DNA of 46,269 nt from Syntrophomonas sp. UBA4922. GTDB lineage: Bacteria; Bacillota; Syntrophomonadia; Syntrophomonadales; Syntrophomonadaceae. The DNA lies in NCBI GenBank assembly GCA_002398825.1, contig DHBS01000025.1, positions 1 to 46,269 of the forward strand, written 5' to 3'. This document shows positions 14,454-23,434 of the stretch, piece by piece; positions within the stretch are counted from its first letter, which is position 1, and each line of letters opens with the position of its first letter. The position numbers and the translations under genes are program-made. Below the pieces are notes generated by a model, which was given only the letters and a program-made list of their open reading frames with translations, ran no database searches and was not told the DNA's origin.

Positions 14454-17201
14454 TTGAAATACACCTTTGAAGCGGATGACCTGGAATTATTGCAAGGCAT
14501 TATTGAGGAATCCACCGAGCACCTGCATGGGATCGAAGAAGGCATACTGCGCCTTGAAAATGACTTTGCCTCTGATTTATTGGATTCAATATTCAGAGCG
14601 ATGCATTCGGTAAAAGGTGTCGCGGGATTTTTGGATCTCAGTCCAATAAAAGATACCGCCCATGTTTTGGAATCCTTCCTGACCGATATGAAAAAAGGCC
14701 TTTATAGCAGCAATTCAGAAATTACCGATGCCTTACTGCGCGGTGTGGATATATTAAACGGCCTTATCCGTCAGTTGGGCAATCAAGTTAAAGAAGTTGA
14801 AGATGCTTCGATTAATCACGGCTTTGTGATTGAACTGGCCGAACTTGACTATGCAGCATTTATTCATGAAGTGGAAGATTTGCGCAAAAAGGAATTGGCC
14901 GGCGCCGAATCAAGCCTTAGCCTGGCTCAGAACGGCAGCTGTGCCGATGCTCCCATTAAGGTTCAGCTCTCACCCCTATATGAACAAATGATGGCGGACT
15001 TTATTGAAGAAACCATAGAGCACCTGGAAACCATCGAACAAAAATGCGTAGAAGCCGAGAAACACCCGGAAGACCCTGATATTCTCAATACGATTCTGAG
15101 GGGAGTTCACAGTATTAAAGGCGGGGCCGGGGTCATTGCCAGTATGCAGGATAAGGTGATCCCCTCTGACCCGACAATAGCGATTAAGACTTTAACCCAC
15201 GCCGCTGAATCCCTGCTTCAGCAGCACCGCAACCGTTCCGGGCGGCTGTCCCCGGCAGTAGTTGATATCATTCTGGCTGTTGTAGACAAAATCACCGTAC
15301 TCATTGCGGTTCTTAAAGGAAAAAAGATAGCAGGCTTTTCTGCTGAGAACCTTTTGCAACGCATAGAATCCTTATCTCAGGAAAAGCAGGAGGATGAAGA
15401 AAAACCGCCCGGAGAGGAAACCATTAAAAAACTGCCGCAACAACTGGCCGCTTTCATGAACATCAGCGATCAGGCCCTGGAATCCATGCTGGGCCTGATC
15501 AACACCATAAAACCAGGTGAGGTGATGAATGACAAGCGGACCAAACAGTATATCCGGGCACTCAAAAGCATCGCTTCAACGGCCCGTTACCTGGATTATG
15601 AAGCATTGTCAGTCGAAGTGGATAAGGCCCTCAAATTTCTGGACCGCTATACACCGGAAAAGGATACGGTTACGCAGGATCTGGTTCAATTTCTACACTA
15701 CAATTATGAAACCGTCAAAAGCTTTATGACCTCAAAAATTGAAAGCATTCGTTTTCTGCTTGATAACGTACCTGCTGACTACAGCGAAAAAAAGATCGGC
15801 GAAATACTCATAGCAGAAAAAAAGTTGAATTCAGAACAACTGGATTGGGCTTTAACCCAGCAAAAGCGTCTGGGAACCATCCTGGTAGATGCGGGGGCGG
15901 TAAAAGAAAATGATCTGGAAATCGCCCTGGCCAAACAGGCGATAGCCCGGGAAAAAGAAAAACAGTCGGTTGAACAGGCCAAAAGCAGTGAGCTGGGCAG
16001 TCAGTCCATCCGGGTCAGCCAGGAAAAAATGGATCGCCTTATGAATATGATCGGAGAATTGCTGATATCGAAAAACCGTATCTTCCACCTGGCTGCAACG
16101 ATTGGGCTGGACTATGATCTGCCGGGTCTGGCCCGGGAGGTCAAAGAGGTGGCGGCAGAACTGGCCAGAATATCAGACGAATTGCAGAATGCCATCATGT
16201 CTGCCCGCATGGTTCCGCTGCGGGCCCTTTTTCAGCGTTACCCCCGCACCATTCGGGATACTGCCCGAAAGACCGGCAAAGAGATTGACTTCATTATCGA
16301 AGGTGAAGATACCGAATTAGACAAGACAGTCATTGAAGCCATCAATGACCCTTTGGTACACATACTCCGTAATGCCGTTGATCACGGCATCGAGAACCCG
16401 CCGGAGCGTGAATCCAAAGGCAAGAGCCCTGCCGGTCAGATCCGGTTGACTGCGGGATACCAGGGCAATCATGTCTTGATCGAGATTGCCGACAATGGCC
16501 GGGGGCTTAATCCTGATGAAATCAAATTAAAAGCATTGAAAAAAGGCCTTATCACCACGCAGCAGATAGAGTGCATCAGCAGCGAGGAAGCGTTCCAATT
16601 GATATTCGCCCCTGGTTTCAGCACCCGGGAAGAGGTTAATGAGCTTTCCGGACGGGGGGTAGGAATGGATGTGGTGAAGACCAACATCGAAAAGGTGGGC
16701 GGGTCAGTTAATTTGAGCAGCAGCCTTGATCAGGGCACCCTGATCTCCTTAAAAATACCATTATCCATGTCAATCATACGCGGGCTCATGGTTGAAAGTT
16801 ATGAAGAGCGTTTTGTCATTCCCCTGGACTCCATCGTAGAAACGGTAAAACTGACCGGAAGTGCGGTTCGAACTTTCAAAAACAATATGGCCGCTGATAT
16901 AAGGGAGGAAATCATCCCGCTGGTCAGTTTGTATGACATCCTTCAATTCGGAAACAGCCTCGATGTCATAAAAGACTGTACCACCCGGGAAACGGTTTCC
17001 GTAGTGGTCATAAGCTGTGATGGTTATAAATTTGGGCTCATCGTCGATTTGTTCAAAAGCGAGCAGGAATTTGTAGTTAAAGCCCTGACTGAGGAACTGG
17101 CCGGCTTAAAGATATACACAGGCGCAACGATACTGGGTGACGGCAATGTGGTGTTAATCTTGAACCCGTCCTACTTGCTTCAGGCCTGGGCAGCAGTGTG
17201 A
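14454..17201 (+). CDS. cheA: CheA histidine kinase with multiple HPt domains
   Basis: A 915-residue CheA with an unusual front half. HPt1 has phospho-acceptor H51 (AMHSVKGVAGFL) and HPt2 has H219 (GVHSIKGGAG). A third HPt-like segment aligns without gaps at RALKSIASTARYLDY but has lysine (K371) in place of histidine. Residues 448 to about 497 carry two copies of an LGxIL...G.....L..AL..Q motif like the MshEN/GspE N-terminal domain. Then follow the P3 dimerisation helices (about 520-600), the P4 ATPase (N box VHILRNAVDHGIE, G1 DNGRGL, G2 LSGRGVGMDVV) and a CheW-like P5. The TTG start follows GAAGGGTGG. It is the central kinase of this operon. Confidence 0.93.
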   Translation: MKYTFEADDLELLQGIIEESTEHLHGIEEGILRLENDFASDLLDSIFRAMHSVKGVAGFLDLSPIKDTAHVLESFLTDMKKGLYSSNSEITDALLRGVDILNGLIRQLGNQVKEVEDASINHGFVIELAELDYAAFIHEVEDLRKKELAGAESSLSLAQNGSCADAPIKVQLSPLYEQMMADFIEETIEHLETIEQKCVEAEKHPEDPDILNTILRGVHSIKGGAGVIASMQDKVIPSDPTIAIKTLTHAAESLLQQHRNRSGRLSPAVVDIILAVVDKITVLIAVLKGKKIAGFSAENLLQRIESLSQEKQEDEEKPPGEETIKKLPQQLAAFMNISDQALESMLGLINTIKPGEVMNDKRTKQYIRALKSIASTARYLDYEALSVEVDKALKFLDRYTPEKDTVTQDLVQFLHYNYETVKSFMTSKIESIRFLLDNVPADYSEKKIGEILIAEKKLNSEQLDWALTQQKRLGTILVDAGAVKENDLEIALAKQAIAREKEKQSVEQAKSSELGSQSIRVSQEKMDRLMNMIGELLISKNRIFHLAATIGLDYDLPGLAREVKEVAAELARISDELQNAIMSARMVPLRALFQRYPRTIRDTARKTGKEIDFIIEGEDTELDKTVIEAINDPLVHILRNAVDHGIENPPERESKGKSPAGQIRLTAGYQGNHVLIEIADNGRGLNPDEIKLKALKKGLITTQQIECISSEEAFQLIFAPGFSTREEVNELSGRGVGMDVVKTNIEKVGGSVNLSSSLDQGTLISLKIPLSMSIIRGLMVESYEERFVIPLDSIVETVKLTGSAVRTFKNNMAADIREEIIPLVSLYDILQFGNSLDVIKDCTTRETVSVVVISCDGYKFGLIVDLFKSEQEFVVKALTEELAGLKIYTGATILGDGNVVLILNPSYLLQAWAAV

Positions 17202-17226
17202 TGCGGGCGGGACTCTTCATCCGGAA

Positions 17227-17421
17227 GGCATCCATAAGGCCGGGGCCGGAGAGCCCGGTGCAGATGTGGCCATCAGTATTGATTGCAACGGTGTTCTGAA
17301 TATATCGGCTTTAGATATTTACCCTGGCAGGCGCAACCAGGTGGATATAACCGAACCATGTACGCCGGCGGGATATCGTCCGCCGTGGAAAATGTTAAGT
17401 ACTCAAAAAGAGAAGGAGTGA
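17227..17421 (+). pseudogene. Hsp70/DnaK substrate-domain relic between cheA and the receptor gene
   Basis: The gap after cheA, read in the frame of codon start 17227, gives GIHKAGAGEPGADVAISID followed by CNGVLNISALDIYPGRRNQV and DI. This aligns without gaps to the DnaK substrate-binding beta domain (GIPPAPRGVPQIEVTFDID, then ANGILNVSA.D...G....I.I). The frame runs open to TGA 17419-17421, overlapping a possible ATG of the next gene, but has no credible start codon with ribosome site and lacks the ATPase domain. It is best read as the remains of an hsp70-like gene once present in the operon. Confidence 0.6.
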
Positions 17422-17426
17422 TGATT

Positions 17427-19376
17427 GTGGCTAAGAAATTGGAGAAGCCGTCAAGTATGGAGATCAGCGAAAAAACCGGCATCCCGGTAAAAAGGGACAG
17501 TGATGATGACATCGTCCGCAAGAGGGAGCAGGCGCGGAAAATGGCTCAGGAAAAAGCCAGAGCCCGCACCCTGGCCAAACAACAGGCCATGGCGGAAAGG
17601 ATTGCAGCCGCGTCAGAACAATTGCTGGCCGGAATTGAAGAATCCAATGCGGCTGCCCAGGAATTCTCCCGCCTGATGGACCAACTGTCTTCCAACGGCC
17701 AGCAAGTGGGAAGCAGCAGTGAGGAAATGCGGGCAGCGGCAGTACAGGTTAACCGCTCCGCTGCAGAACTGGAAAAAAGCCTGGGTTTATTGACCAATAA
17801 TGCCCAAAACGGTACCAATGCCGCCCGGGAATCGATTGCCGCCATGGAAAGCATGGGGAATCTGTTAAAAGAAGCCGCGGGCAAAAACGCCCAATCGGGT
17901 CAGCGCATCGGAGAATTGGAAGTCCAATCCCGCAAAATCGGCGACATCGTTCAGGCGGTGGTGATGATTGCCGACCAGACCAATCTGCTGGCCTTAAACG
18001 CCGCCATCGAAGCCGCCCGGGCTGGTGAACATGGGCGGGGATTCGCCGTGGTAGCCGATGAAGTCAGAAATCTGGCCGAAATATCCGAGCGTTCGGCCCG
18101 GGATATCCGCGGGGTGGTCGATGAGATCCGCAGCGGGGTAGAAGTTGTGGTTAAGGATATAAATATCGTTGTAGACGATTTTAACAGTATGCAATCCGAC
18201 CTTGCGGAAACCAATCAGGGTTTTGAACGGATGGGCAAACTTTTCGGCCAATACGCGGACATGGTCTATCAGGACACCAGGCTTTCCAACGATTTGCAGC
18301 AGATGTCAAACGATTTTCTGGGGATAGCAGAATCTATCGCAACCGGCTCCGAGCAAATTCTGGCCGCGGCCGAACAGTCAAACAAAGCGGTGGTCGAACA
18401 AGGAAAAGCCATCAGCGAAGTAAACTCCGCCACGCAGGAACTGGCGGAGATGGCGGAAGAATTGAAAAACTCAACCAATATCAACAAATCGGCGGAAGAG
18501 GTGGCGGCAACCGCGGAAGAACTGTCAGCCAATATTGAAGAACTGAGCACATCAGCAACCCAGGTAGCCAGCGCCCTCATGCAAATGTCCGATGGAACCA
18601 AATCGATTCTGGCCGAGAGCGGCAAAGCGGCTGCCTTTGCCGAGACCTGCCAGGACAAGGTAAATGAACTGATAAAGCTGGCCGGGGAAGCAGGAGAAGT
18701 CAATCAAGAAATCGCCAAAATACTGGAGGATTCGCGGGCAGCGGCCCGGGATGTGTGGCAGCGCTTGCAGGAATGCATCAAATCCTACGATGCCACCAAT
18801 AATGCCATTGAAGCCCTGCAGGATAAAATTCGCCGTATCGAAAAAATCGTTGATACCATCGAGAATGTATCCATTCAAACCAATATGCTGGCCGTGAACG
18901 GCTTTGTTGAAGCAGCCACCGCCGGTGAGCACGGGCGCGGTTTCTCAGTAGTGGCCGGAGACATCAGGAATCTGGCCAGCGAATCAGCGGAAAACGCGGA
19001 TAAGATTAAAGATCTGGTCAGGGATATCCAGATCCAGATGACCAAGGTGGCCATGGAAATATCGCAATCAGAAATTGCTTCCCGTAAAGCGGACGAGCAA
19101 GCCGGTGTGGCCGCTCAAAGAAATGGGTTGGTGACTGCGGAGATTGAAGACATCGTCAGAAACCGGTTGGTGTTGAGGAAATGCATTGATGAGAGCCAGA
19201 CGGCGATAGCGGAAGATGTCAAGGAATCCAGACGGGTGGCAGAGATTATCGCTGAGACGGAAAAACAGGTGGAAGAGGCTTCCCGTATAGCCCAGGAGCA
19301 GGCCAAAGCCATCAATGAGTTGGCCAATTCCATAGAAGAAATCGCATCCATTGCAGATGAAATGCAAATCGGTTGA
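17427..19376 (+). CDS. Soluble chemoreceptor with two tandem signalling domains
   Basis: A 649-residue methyl-accepting protein without signal peptide or membrane helix. Two receptor hairpin tips are present about 300 residues apart: near 180 (ADQTNLLALNAAIEAARAGE, then HGRGFAVVADEVRNLAE) and near 480 (SIQTNMLAVNGFVEAATAGE, then HGRGFSVVAGDIRNLAS). The sequence between and around is heptad-rich coiled coil full of AEE/SAN repeats, with no recognisable ligand-binding domain. The second tip is more divergent (NGFVEAAT for NAAIEAAR). GTG 17427 lies eight bases after GAAGGAG; ATG 17421 is too close to that site. It likely pairs with the CheA and triple CheW flanking it to make a cytoplasmic array. 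Confidence 0.88.
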   Translation: MAKKLEKPSSMEISEKTGIPVKRDSDDDIVRKREQARKMAQEKARARTLAKQQAMAERIAAASEQLLAGIEESNAAAQEFSRLMDQLSSNGQQVGSSSEEMRAAAVQVNRSAAELEKSLGLLTNNAQNGTNAARESIAAMESMGNLLKEAAGKNAQSGQRIGELEVQSRKIGDIVQAVVMIADQTNLLALNAAIEAARAGEHGRGFAVVADEVRNLAEISERSARDIRGVVDEIRSGVEVVVKDINIVVDDFNSMQSDLAETNQGFERMGKLFGQYADMVYQDTRLSNDLQQMSNDFLGIAESIATGSEQILAAAEQSNKAVVEQGKAISEVNSATQELAEMAEELKNSTNINKSAEEVAATAEELSANIEELSTSATQVASALMQMSDGTKSILAESGKAAAFAETCQDKVNELIKLAGEAGEVNQEIAKILEDSRAAARDVWQRLQECIKSYDATNNAIEALQDKIRRIEKIVDTIENVSIQTNMLAVNGFVEAATAGEHGRGFSVVAGDIRNLASESAENADKIKDLVRDIQIQMTKVAMEISQSEIASRKADEQAGVAAQRNGLVTAEIEDIVRNRLVLRKCIDESQTAIAEDVKESRRVAEIIAETEKQVEEASRIAQEQAKAINELANSIEEIASIADEMQIG

Positions 19377-19415
19377 TTTGAGGAGAATGAAATTTAATCG
19401 AGGAGGGATTTTTAA

Positions 19416-20966
19416 ATGAGTGCGGACAATTTATTCTCCTCCGACGAAATGCAACTGGTTACCTTCACTCTGGGACAGGAGAACTTCGGTATCGATATTA
19501 TGAACGTACAGGAAATTATCAGAATACCTTCAATAACCATGGTGCCTCAGGCTCCCCCCTATGTAGAGGGGGTAACCAACCTGCGGGGAGAGATCCTGCC
19601 GGTGCTGGATACCAGGGTAAAATTCGGTATGGAAAGGACGGCCCGTGATGTCTCCAGCCGGGTCATTGTGGTGGATGTGAGGGGGAAAAAAGCCGGTTTA
19701 AGTGTGGATGCGGTATCTGAAGTACTGCGGGTGGAGAGCGGATGCATAGAGGCCACCCCAACCGCGGTTTCAGGGGCAGACGCCGGGCAGGTATCCGGCG
19801 TGGTCAGGGTTAATGACGGGAAAAGACTGGTCATGATACTGGAAGCCGGAAATCTATGCAGTATGGATGCGGCTGTAAATAATGAAACCAATGCTGTAAA
19901 AACCGGAAACGCCGGCAGTAAAGGCAGCCTGGAGAAAAAACTGGAAGAAGTTCAGCTGGTGTCATTTCTGCTGGGATCGGAGGAATTCGCCCTGGAAATT
20001 GAGAGCGTAAGGGAGATCATCCGCTATCCGAACATCGTAAAAGTGCCGAATATGCCAGTCTATGTAAAAGGGGTCATATCCCTGCGGGATAACCTGATGC
20101 CGATCATAGATATGCGTGTCAAGCTCAATACCGGTCATGATGACATCACCGACAGTACCCGGGTGATCGTAGTCGATGTAGACAATGCCAGTATTGGGCT
20201 GGTGGTAGACCGGGTATATGAAGTGACCCGTATTCCGAAAGATACCATTTTTGCTCCCCCCCAGGCCCTTAGCAATGAGAATGGCGACCGCTTGCAGGGC
20301 ATCGCCCGGGTCGAGGGGGGCAAACGCATCATTATGCTTTTAGAGCCCAGGGATATCATCATCAGGGAAGAACTAAAAGATATCGGTGCGCTGGAAAATA
20401 CAGAAGTCACTATGGTGGAAGAAGAAGAGGGACTTGTAAATGGCTTGGAAGAGGAACAGATGGTGGTCTTTAAGCTGGCGGATGAACAGTATGGCGTGCG
20501 CATAACCCAGGTACAGGAGATTAACCGTTTATCCAAAATAACCAAGGTGCCTCGCGCCCCCCGCTTCGTCGAAGGGATTATCAATCTGCGCGGAGATGTT
20601 ATACCAGTCATTGATTTGCGCAAGCGTTTCGAAATTGAGTATAAAAACTACACTGAATTTACCCGGGTGATCGTAAGCGATATTAATAATAAAAAGGTCG
20701 GCATCATTGTTGATGAAGTCTTGGAGGTTCTACGCATCTCCAGAAATCTTATGGAAGATGCTCCGGATATACTCAGCAACCAGCATTTGCAGAGTTTCAT
20801 GGACGGTATCGCCAACCTGGAAAACCGGATGATTATGATGCTTAATCTGGATAACATTTTGGTGGAGAAAGAATGGCAGAAGCTTCAGGATCTGGACCGC
20901 ACCGGAAAAGCCAGCCCGTCCAGGGCCGGTAAACCTAAAAAAACAGGGCAGGGGCGAGAAGCTTGA
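19416..20966 (+). CDS. cheW: Triple-domain CheW adaptor
   Basis: A 516-residue protein of three consecutive CheW domains at about 10-150, 172-325 and 342-495. Each has the family core: a V.EI.R-type strand (NVQEIIRIPSI; SVREIIRYPNI; QVQEINRLSKI), then V.G..NLRG..-like (VEGVTNLRGEILPVLD; VKGVISLRDNLMPIID; VEGIINLRGDVIPVID) and a GLxVD-type turn (AGLSVDAV; IGLVVDRV; VGIIVDEV). CheW bridges receptors to CheA. Three domains in one chain could join more than one receptor-kinase unit. ATG 19416 follows AGGAGGG. Its stop overlaps the cheB start (TTGA). Confidence 0.93.
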   Translation: MSADNLFSSDEMQLVTFTLGQENFGIDIMNVQEIIRIPSITMVPQAPPYVEGVTNLRGEILPVLDTRVKFGMERTARDVSSRVIVVDVRGKKAGLSVDAVSEVLRVESGCIEATPTAVSGADAGQVSGVVRVNDGKRLVMILEAGNLCSMDAAVNNETNAVKTGNAGSKGSLEKKLEEVQLVSFLLGSEEFALEIESVREIIRYPNIVKVPNMPVYVKGVISLRDNLMPIIDMRVKLNTGHDDITDSTRVIVVDVDNASIGLVVDRVYEVTRIPKDTIFAPPQALSNENGDRLQGIARVEGGKRIIMLLEPRDIIIREELKDIGALENTEVTMVEEEEGLVNGLEEEQMVVFKLADEQYGVRITQVQEINRLSKITKVPRAPRFVEGIINLRGDVIPVIDLRKRFEIEYKNYTEFTRVIVSDINNKKVGIIVDEVLEVLRISRNLMEDAPDILSNQHLQSFMDGIANLENRMIMMLNLDNILVEKEWQKLQDLDRTGKASPSRAGKPKKTGQGREA

Positions 20967-22012
20967 TAAGAGTACTGATAGCTGATGATTCTGCGTTAAT
21001 GCGCAAAACCCTAAAGAGAATACTGGAAAACGATGCCGAGATCGAGGTAGTGGCCGCTGCCCGGGATGGCAATGATGTAGTGGAAAAAGCCCGGGAATAC
21101 AGGCCCGATGTGATTACCATGGACGTGAACATGCCGGGGCAGGATGGGATAACTGCCCTGCAATACATCGTTCATGAAAAAATCTGTCCGGTCATCATGG
21201 TATCATCTCTTACTCAGGAAGGCGCAGCAACAACCTTTGAGGCTCTGGAACTGGGGGCATTCGATTTTATCGGCAAACCGGGGGGGACTGTTTCCAGCAA
21301 CATGGACAACGTGGCTGGTGAGCTTTTAAAAAAAATCAGGCTGGCTGCCAGTATCAAGCAAAATGGTAGAGCTGCCGATCAATTGTTCCGCAGCCGGAAA
21401 AAGCCGGAATTAAAGCTTAAAGCCCCCCCTACCAGTAAAATGCATAAAGCCGTAGCCATGGGGATTTCTACCGGAGGCCCCAAGGTGATCTATGAGGTTC
21501 TGCCCCTGCTTCCCCCCGACCTAAATGCTTCCTTATTCCTGGTGCAGCATATGCCGGTTAACTTTACCGCCACCTTTGTCAGGAGGCTTAACGAATCCTG
21601 TCAGCTGGAAGTGGTGGAAGCTCAGGCAGGCATGAAGGTGGAAAAAGGCGCACTTTATGTGGGCAGCGGGGGTCGGCATCTTAATCTGGTCAAAAATTCG
21701 GGTGGTGATGTCTTGATAAGACTCGCCAGCAAACCTGATCATTTGTTTATGCCCTCTGTGAGCATCATGATGGATTCAGTATTAGGTGTTTACGGTTCCA
21801 GAACTGTAGGGGTGATCATGACCGGAATGGGAAGCGATGGAGCAGACTCTATGGTAAATATCCGTAAAGCAGGTGGAATAACCATTGCCGAGTCGGAAGA
21901 AAGCGCTATTGTTTTCGGCATGCCGGGTGAGACCATTAAACGCGGAGGCGCGGAAATAGTAGCGCCTATATGGGATATTGCCGGGGAGATCGTTAAGGCA
22001 GTTAATCGCTGA
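20963..22012 (+). CDS. cheB: Receptor methylesterase/deamidase CheB
   Basis: A 349-residue CheB: receiver domain with D54 (TMDVNMPG), linker, then the esterase domain with catalytic serine S169 (GISTGGP), histidine H196 (LVQHMPVNFT) and aspartate D292 (GMGSDGADS). Phosphorylation by CheA activates removal of methyl groups placed by CheR. The TTG start sits in a TTGA overlap with the cheW stop, after AGGGGCGAG. With CheR present, receptor adaptation by methylation is likely to work here. Confidence 0.93.
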   Translation: MIRVLIADDSALMRKTLKRILENDAEIEVVAAARDGNDVVEKAREYRPDVITMDVNMPGQDGITALQYIVHEKICPVIMVSSLTQEGAATTFEALELGAFDFIGKPGGTVSSNMDNVAGELLKKIRLAASIKQNGRAADQLFRSRKKPELKLKAPPTSKMHKAVAMGISTGGPKVIYEVLPLLPPDLNASLFLVQHMPVNFTATFVRRLNESCQLEVVEAQAGMKVEKGALYVGSGGRHLNLVKNSGGDVLIRLASKPDHLFMPSVSIMMDSVLGVYGSRTVGVIMTGMGSDGADSMVNIRKAGGITIAESEESAIVFGMPGETIKRGGAEIVAPIWDIAGEIVKAVNR

Positions 22013-22092
22013 TACGGATAGGTTTGGAGCAATGTTGATTGCCATTCACTAATTAAACCGATTTATAACCATTCAGAGTAGGGGGATTGATC

Positions 22093-22482
22093 ATGAAAGG
22101 TTTGCGTAAAGATGGGCGTGCCATCAGGGTGATGGCAGTAGATGATTCTCCGGTAACCCGCAAGATGATTAAGAAGGCATTAGTGCCGGAGGGATTTGAA
22201 ATTGTCGGGGAAGCGGGAAACGGAAGGGATGCGGTGGAACTCTGCGAGAAGATTGATCCTGATATTATTACCATGGATGTTACCATGCCAATCATGGATG
22301 GCCTGGAAGCGGCATTAATTATCAAGCAAAAAAATCCCCGGCAAAAAATCATTATGCTTAGCGCCATGAGTGACCAGAATATTGTTGAGGAAGCTATGTC
22401 ACGGGGTATAAACCATTTCTGCTCCAAACCATTTACAGCTGGAGATATGGTTGCCAAAATCATGCAGGTAATAAGCGAATAG
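22093..22482 (+). CDS. Second CheY-type response regulator
   Basis: A 129-residue receiver domain with D17-D18 (AVDDSP), acceptor D62 (ITMDVTMPIMDG), serine in IIMLSAMS and lysine in SKPF. It is closer to canonical CheY (MDGLEAA, KPFTAGDM) than the regulator before cheA. ATG 22093 follows GTAGGGGG by seven bases. The 80-base gap after cheB holds no terminator. It sits next to two CheX phosphatases, which suggests it is their substrate. Confidence 0.9.
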   Translation: MKGLRKDGRAIRVMAVDDSPVTRKMIKKALVPEGFEIVGEAGNGRDAVELCEKIDPDIITMDVTMPIMDGLEAALIIKQKNPRQKIIMLSAMSDQNIVEEAMSRGINHFCSKPFTAGDMVAKIMQVISE

Positions 22483-22492
22483 AGGTGAAAGA

Positions 22493-22969
22493 GTGGATCT
22501 TGCTCAGACAATTGCACCATTTGTTAGAGCCAGTAATCATGTTTTTAAGCAATTGCTGGATCTAAATATTAATAAAGGCCAGGCCGAACCGGAAGGGGAC
22601 AACTTCGTCTCGCAGGGTTTTACCGTTATGGTAGGTTTGACCGGAGGATGGCAGGGCTGGTTTTTCCTGGATATGAGCCAAGATACAGCCATAAAACTAG
22701 CCGGCCTCATGACCGGAGAAGCGTATGATAATGTGGATAATGAGGAAGTGTTGCTGGCAGGCGCCGAGATTGCCAACATCATCAGCGGCAATGCCCTCAC
22801 CGATATCAACAACCTCAACTCCGGTGTCAGCATTCGTCTGACCCCTCCCAGCGTCTTTGCCGGCGAGGGTATGAGTATGTTTAACGTCAAGCTGAACGCC
22901 TATTCCGTTCTATTACAGACTGATGCCGGGAACATCAAAATAAATGTGGTAATGAAGGAGGCGAAATAG
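22493..22969 (+). CDS. cheX: CheX-type CheY-P phosphatase, copy 1
   Basis: A 158-residue CheX-like protein. CheX dephosphorylates CheY-P using a glutamate and an asparagine one turn apart on a helix; here E92 and N95 in AEIANIISGN fit. The rest matches the fold: VMVGLTGGWQGWFFLDM strands and a C-terminal V.L.TDAGNIKINVV edge strand. The GTG start follows GAGGTGA by five bases and ten bases separate it from the response regulator before it. Confidence 0.8.
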   Translation: MDLAQTIAPFVRASNHVFKQLLDLNINKGQAEPEGDNFVSQGFTVMVGLTGGWQGWFFLDMSQDTAIKLAGLMTGEAYDNVDNEEVLLAGAEIANIISGNALTDINNLNSGVSIRLTPPSVFAGEGMSMFNVKLNAYSVLLQTDAGNIKINVVMKEAK

Positions 22970-22972
22970 CTG

Positions 22973-23434
22973 ATGGACGTCAAGTATGTAAACGCCTTTA
23001 TTGCCGGTTTGATAGAAGTATCGGGAATGTTGGGTATAAACAGCCTGGCCCGGACTGGATTAAATAAGCGGGATCATCTCAAGACCGAAAATGACGTTAA
23101 TATCATATTAGGCCTGGTGGGGGATTTGAAGGGAAATGTAGTACTATCCATGCAAGAGACTACCGCCATGAAAGTAGCCTCCAAAATGATGGGCGGCATG
23201 CCGGTTACAGAATTTGATGTAATGCCCAAAAGCGCACTTTGCGAACTATCCAATATGGCTAATGGCAGAAGCGCCAGCGAACTGGAGAAAATTGGTGTCA
23301 TGACCAGCATTACCCCGCCAACGCTAATTCATGGCCGTAACATGATATCACTGATCAGCCAGGTAGAAACCGTGGTAGTCCAATTTTCTGCCCAAGAAGG
23401 CGGGTTGGAATTAAATATTGCCATCGAGGATTAA
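22973..23434 (+). CDS. cheX: CheX-type CheY-P phosphatase, copy 2
   Basis: A 153-residue paralogue of the preceding gene with the same E-xx-N motif (E91 and N94 in CELSNMANG). Identity to copy 1 is low outside the core, so this is an old duplication; the copies may serve the two different CheY proteins. ATG 22973 follows AAGGAGGCG, which lies in the end of copy 1. Its stop codon overlaps by four bases the stop of the convergent sigma-54 activator gene. Confidence 0.78.
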   Translation: MDVKYVNAFIAGLIEVSGMLGINSLARTGLNKRDHLKTENDVNIILGLVGDLKGNVVLSMQETTAMKVASKMMGGMPVTEFDVMPKSALCELSNMANGRSASELEKIGVMTSITPPTLIHGRNMISLISQVETVVVQFSAQEGGLELNIAIED

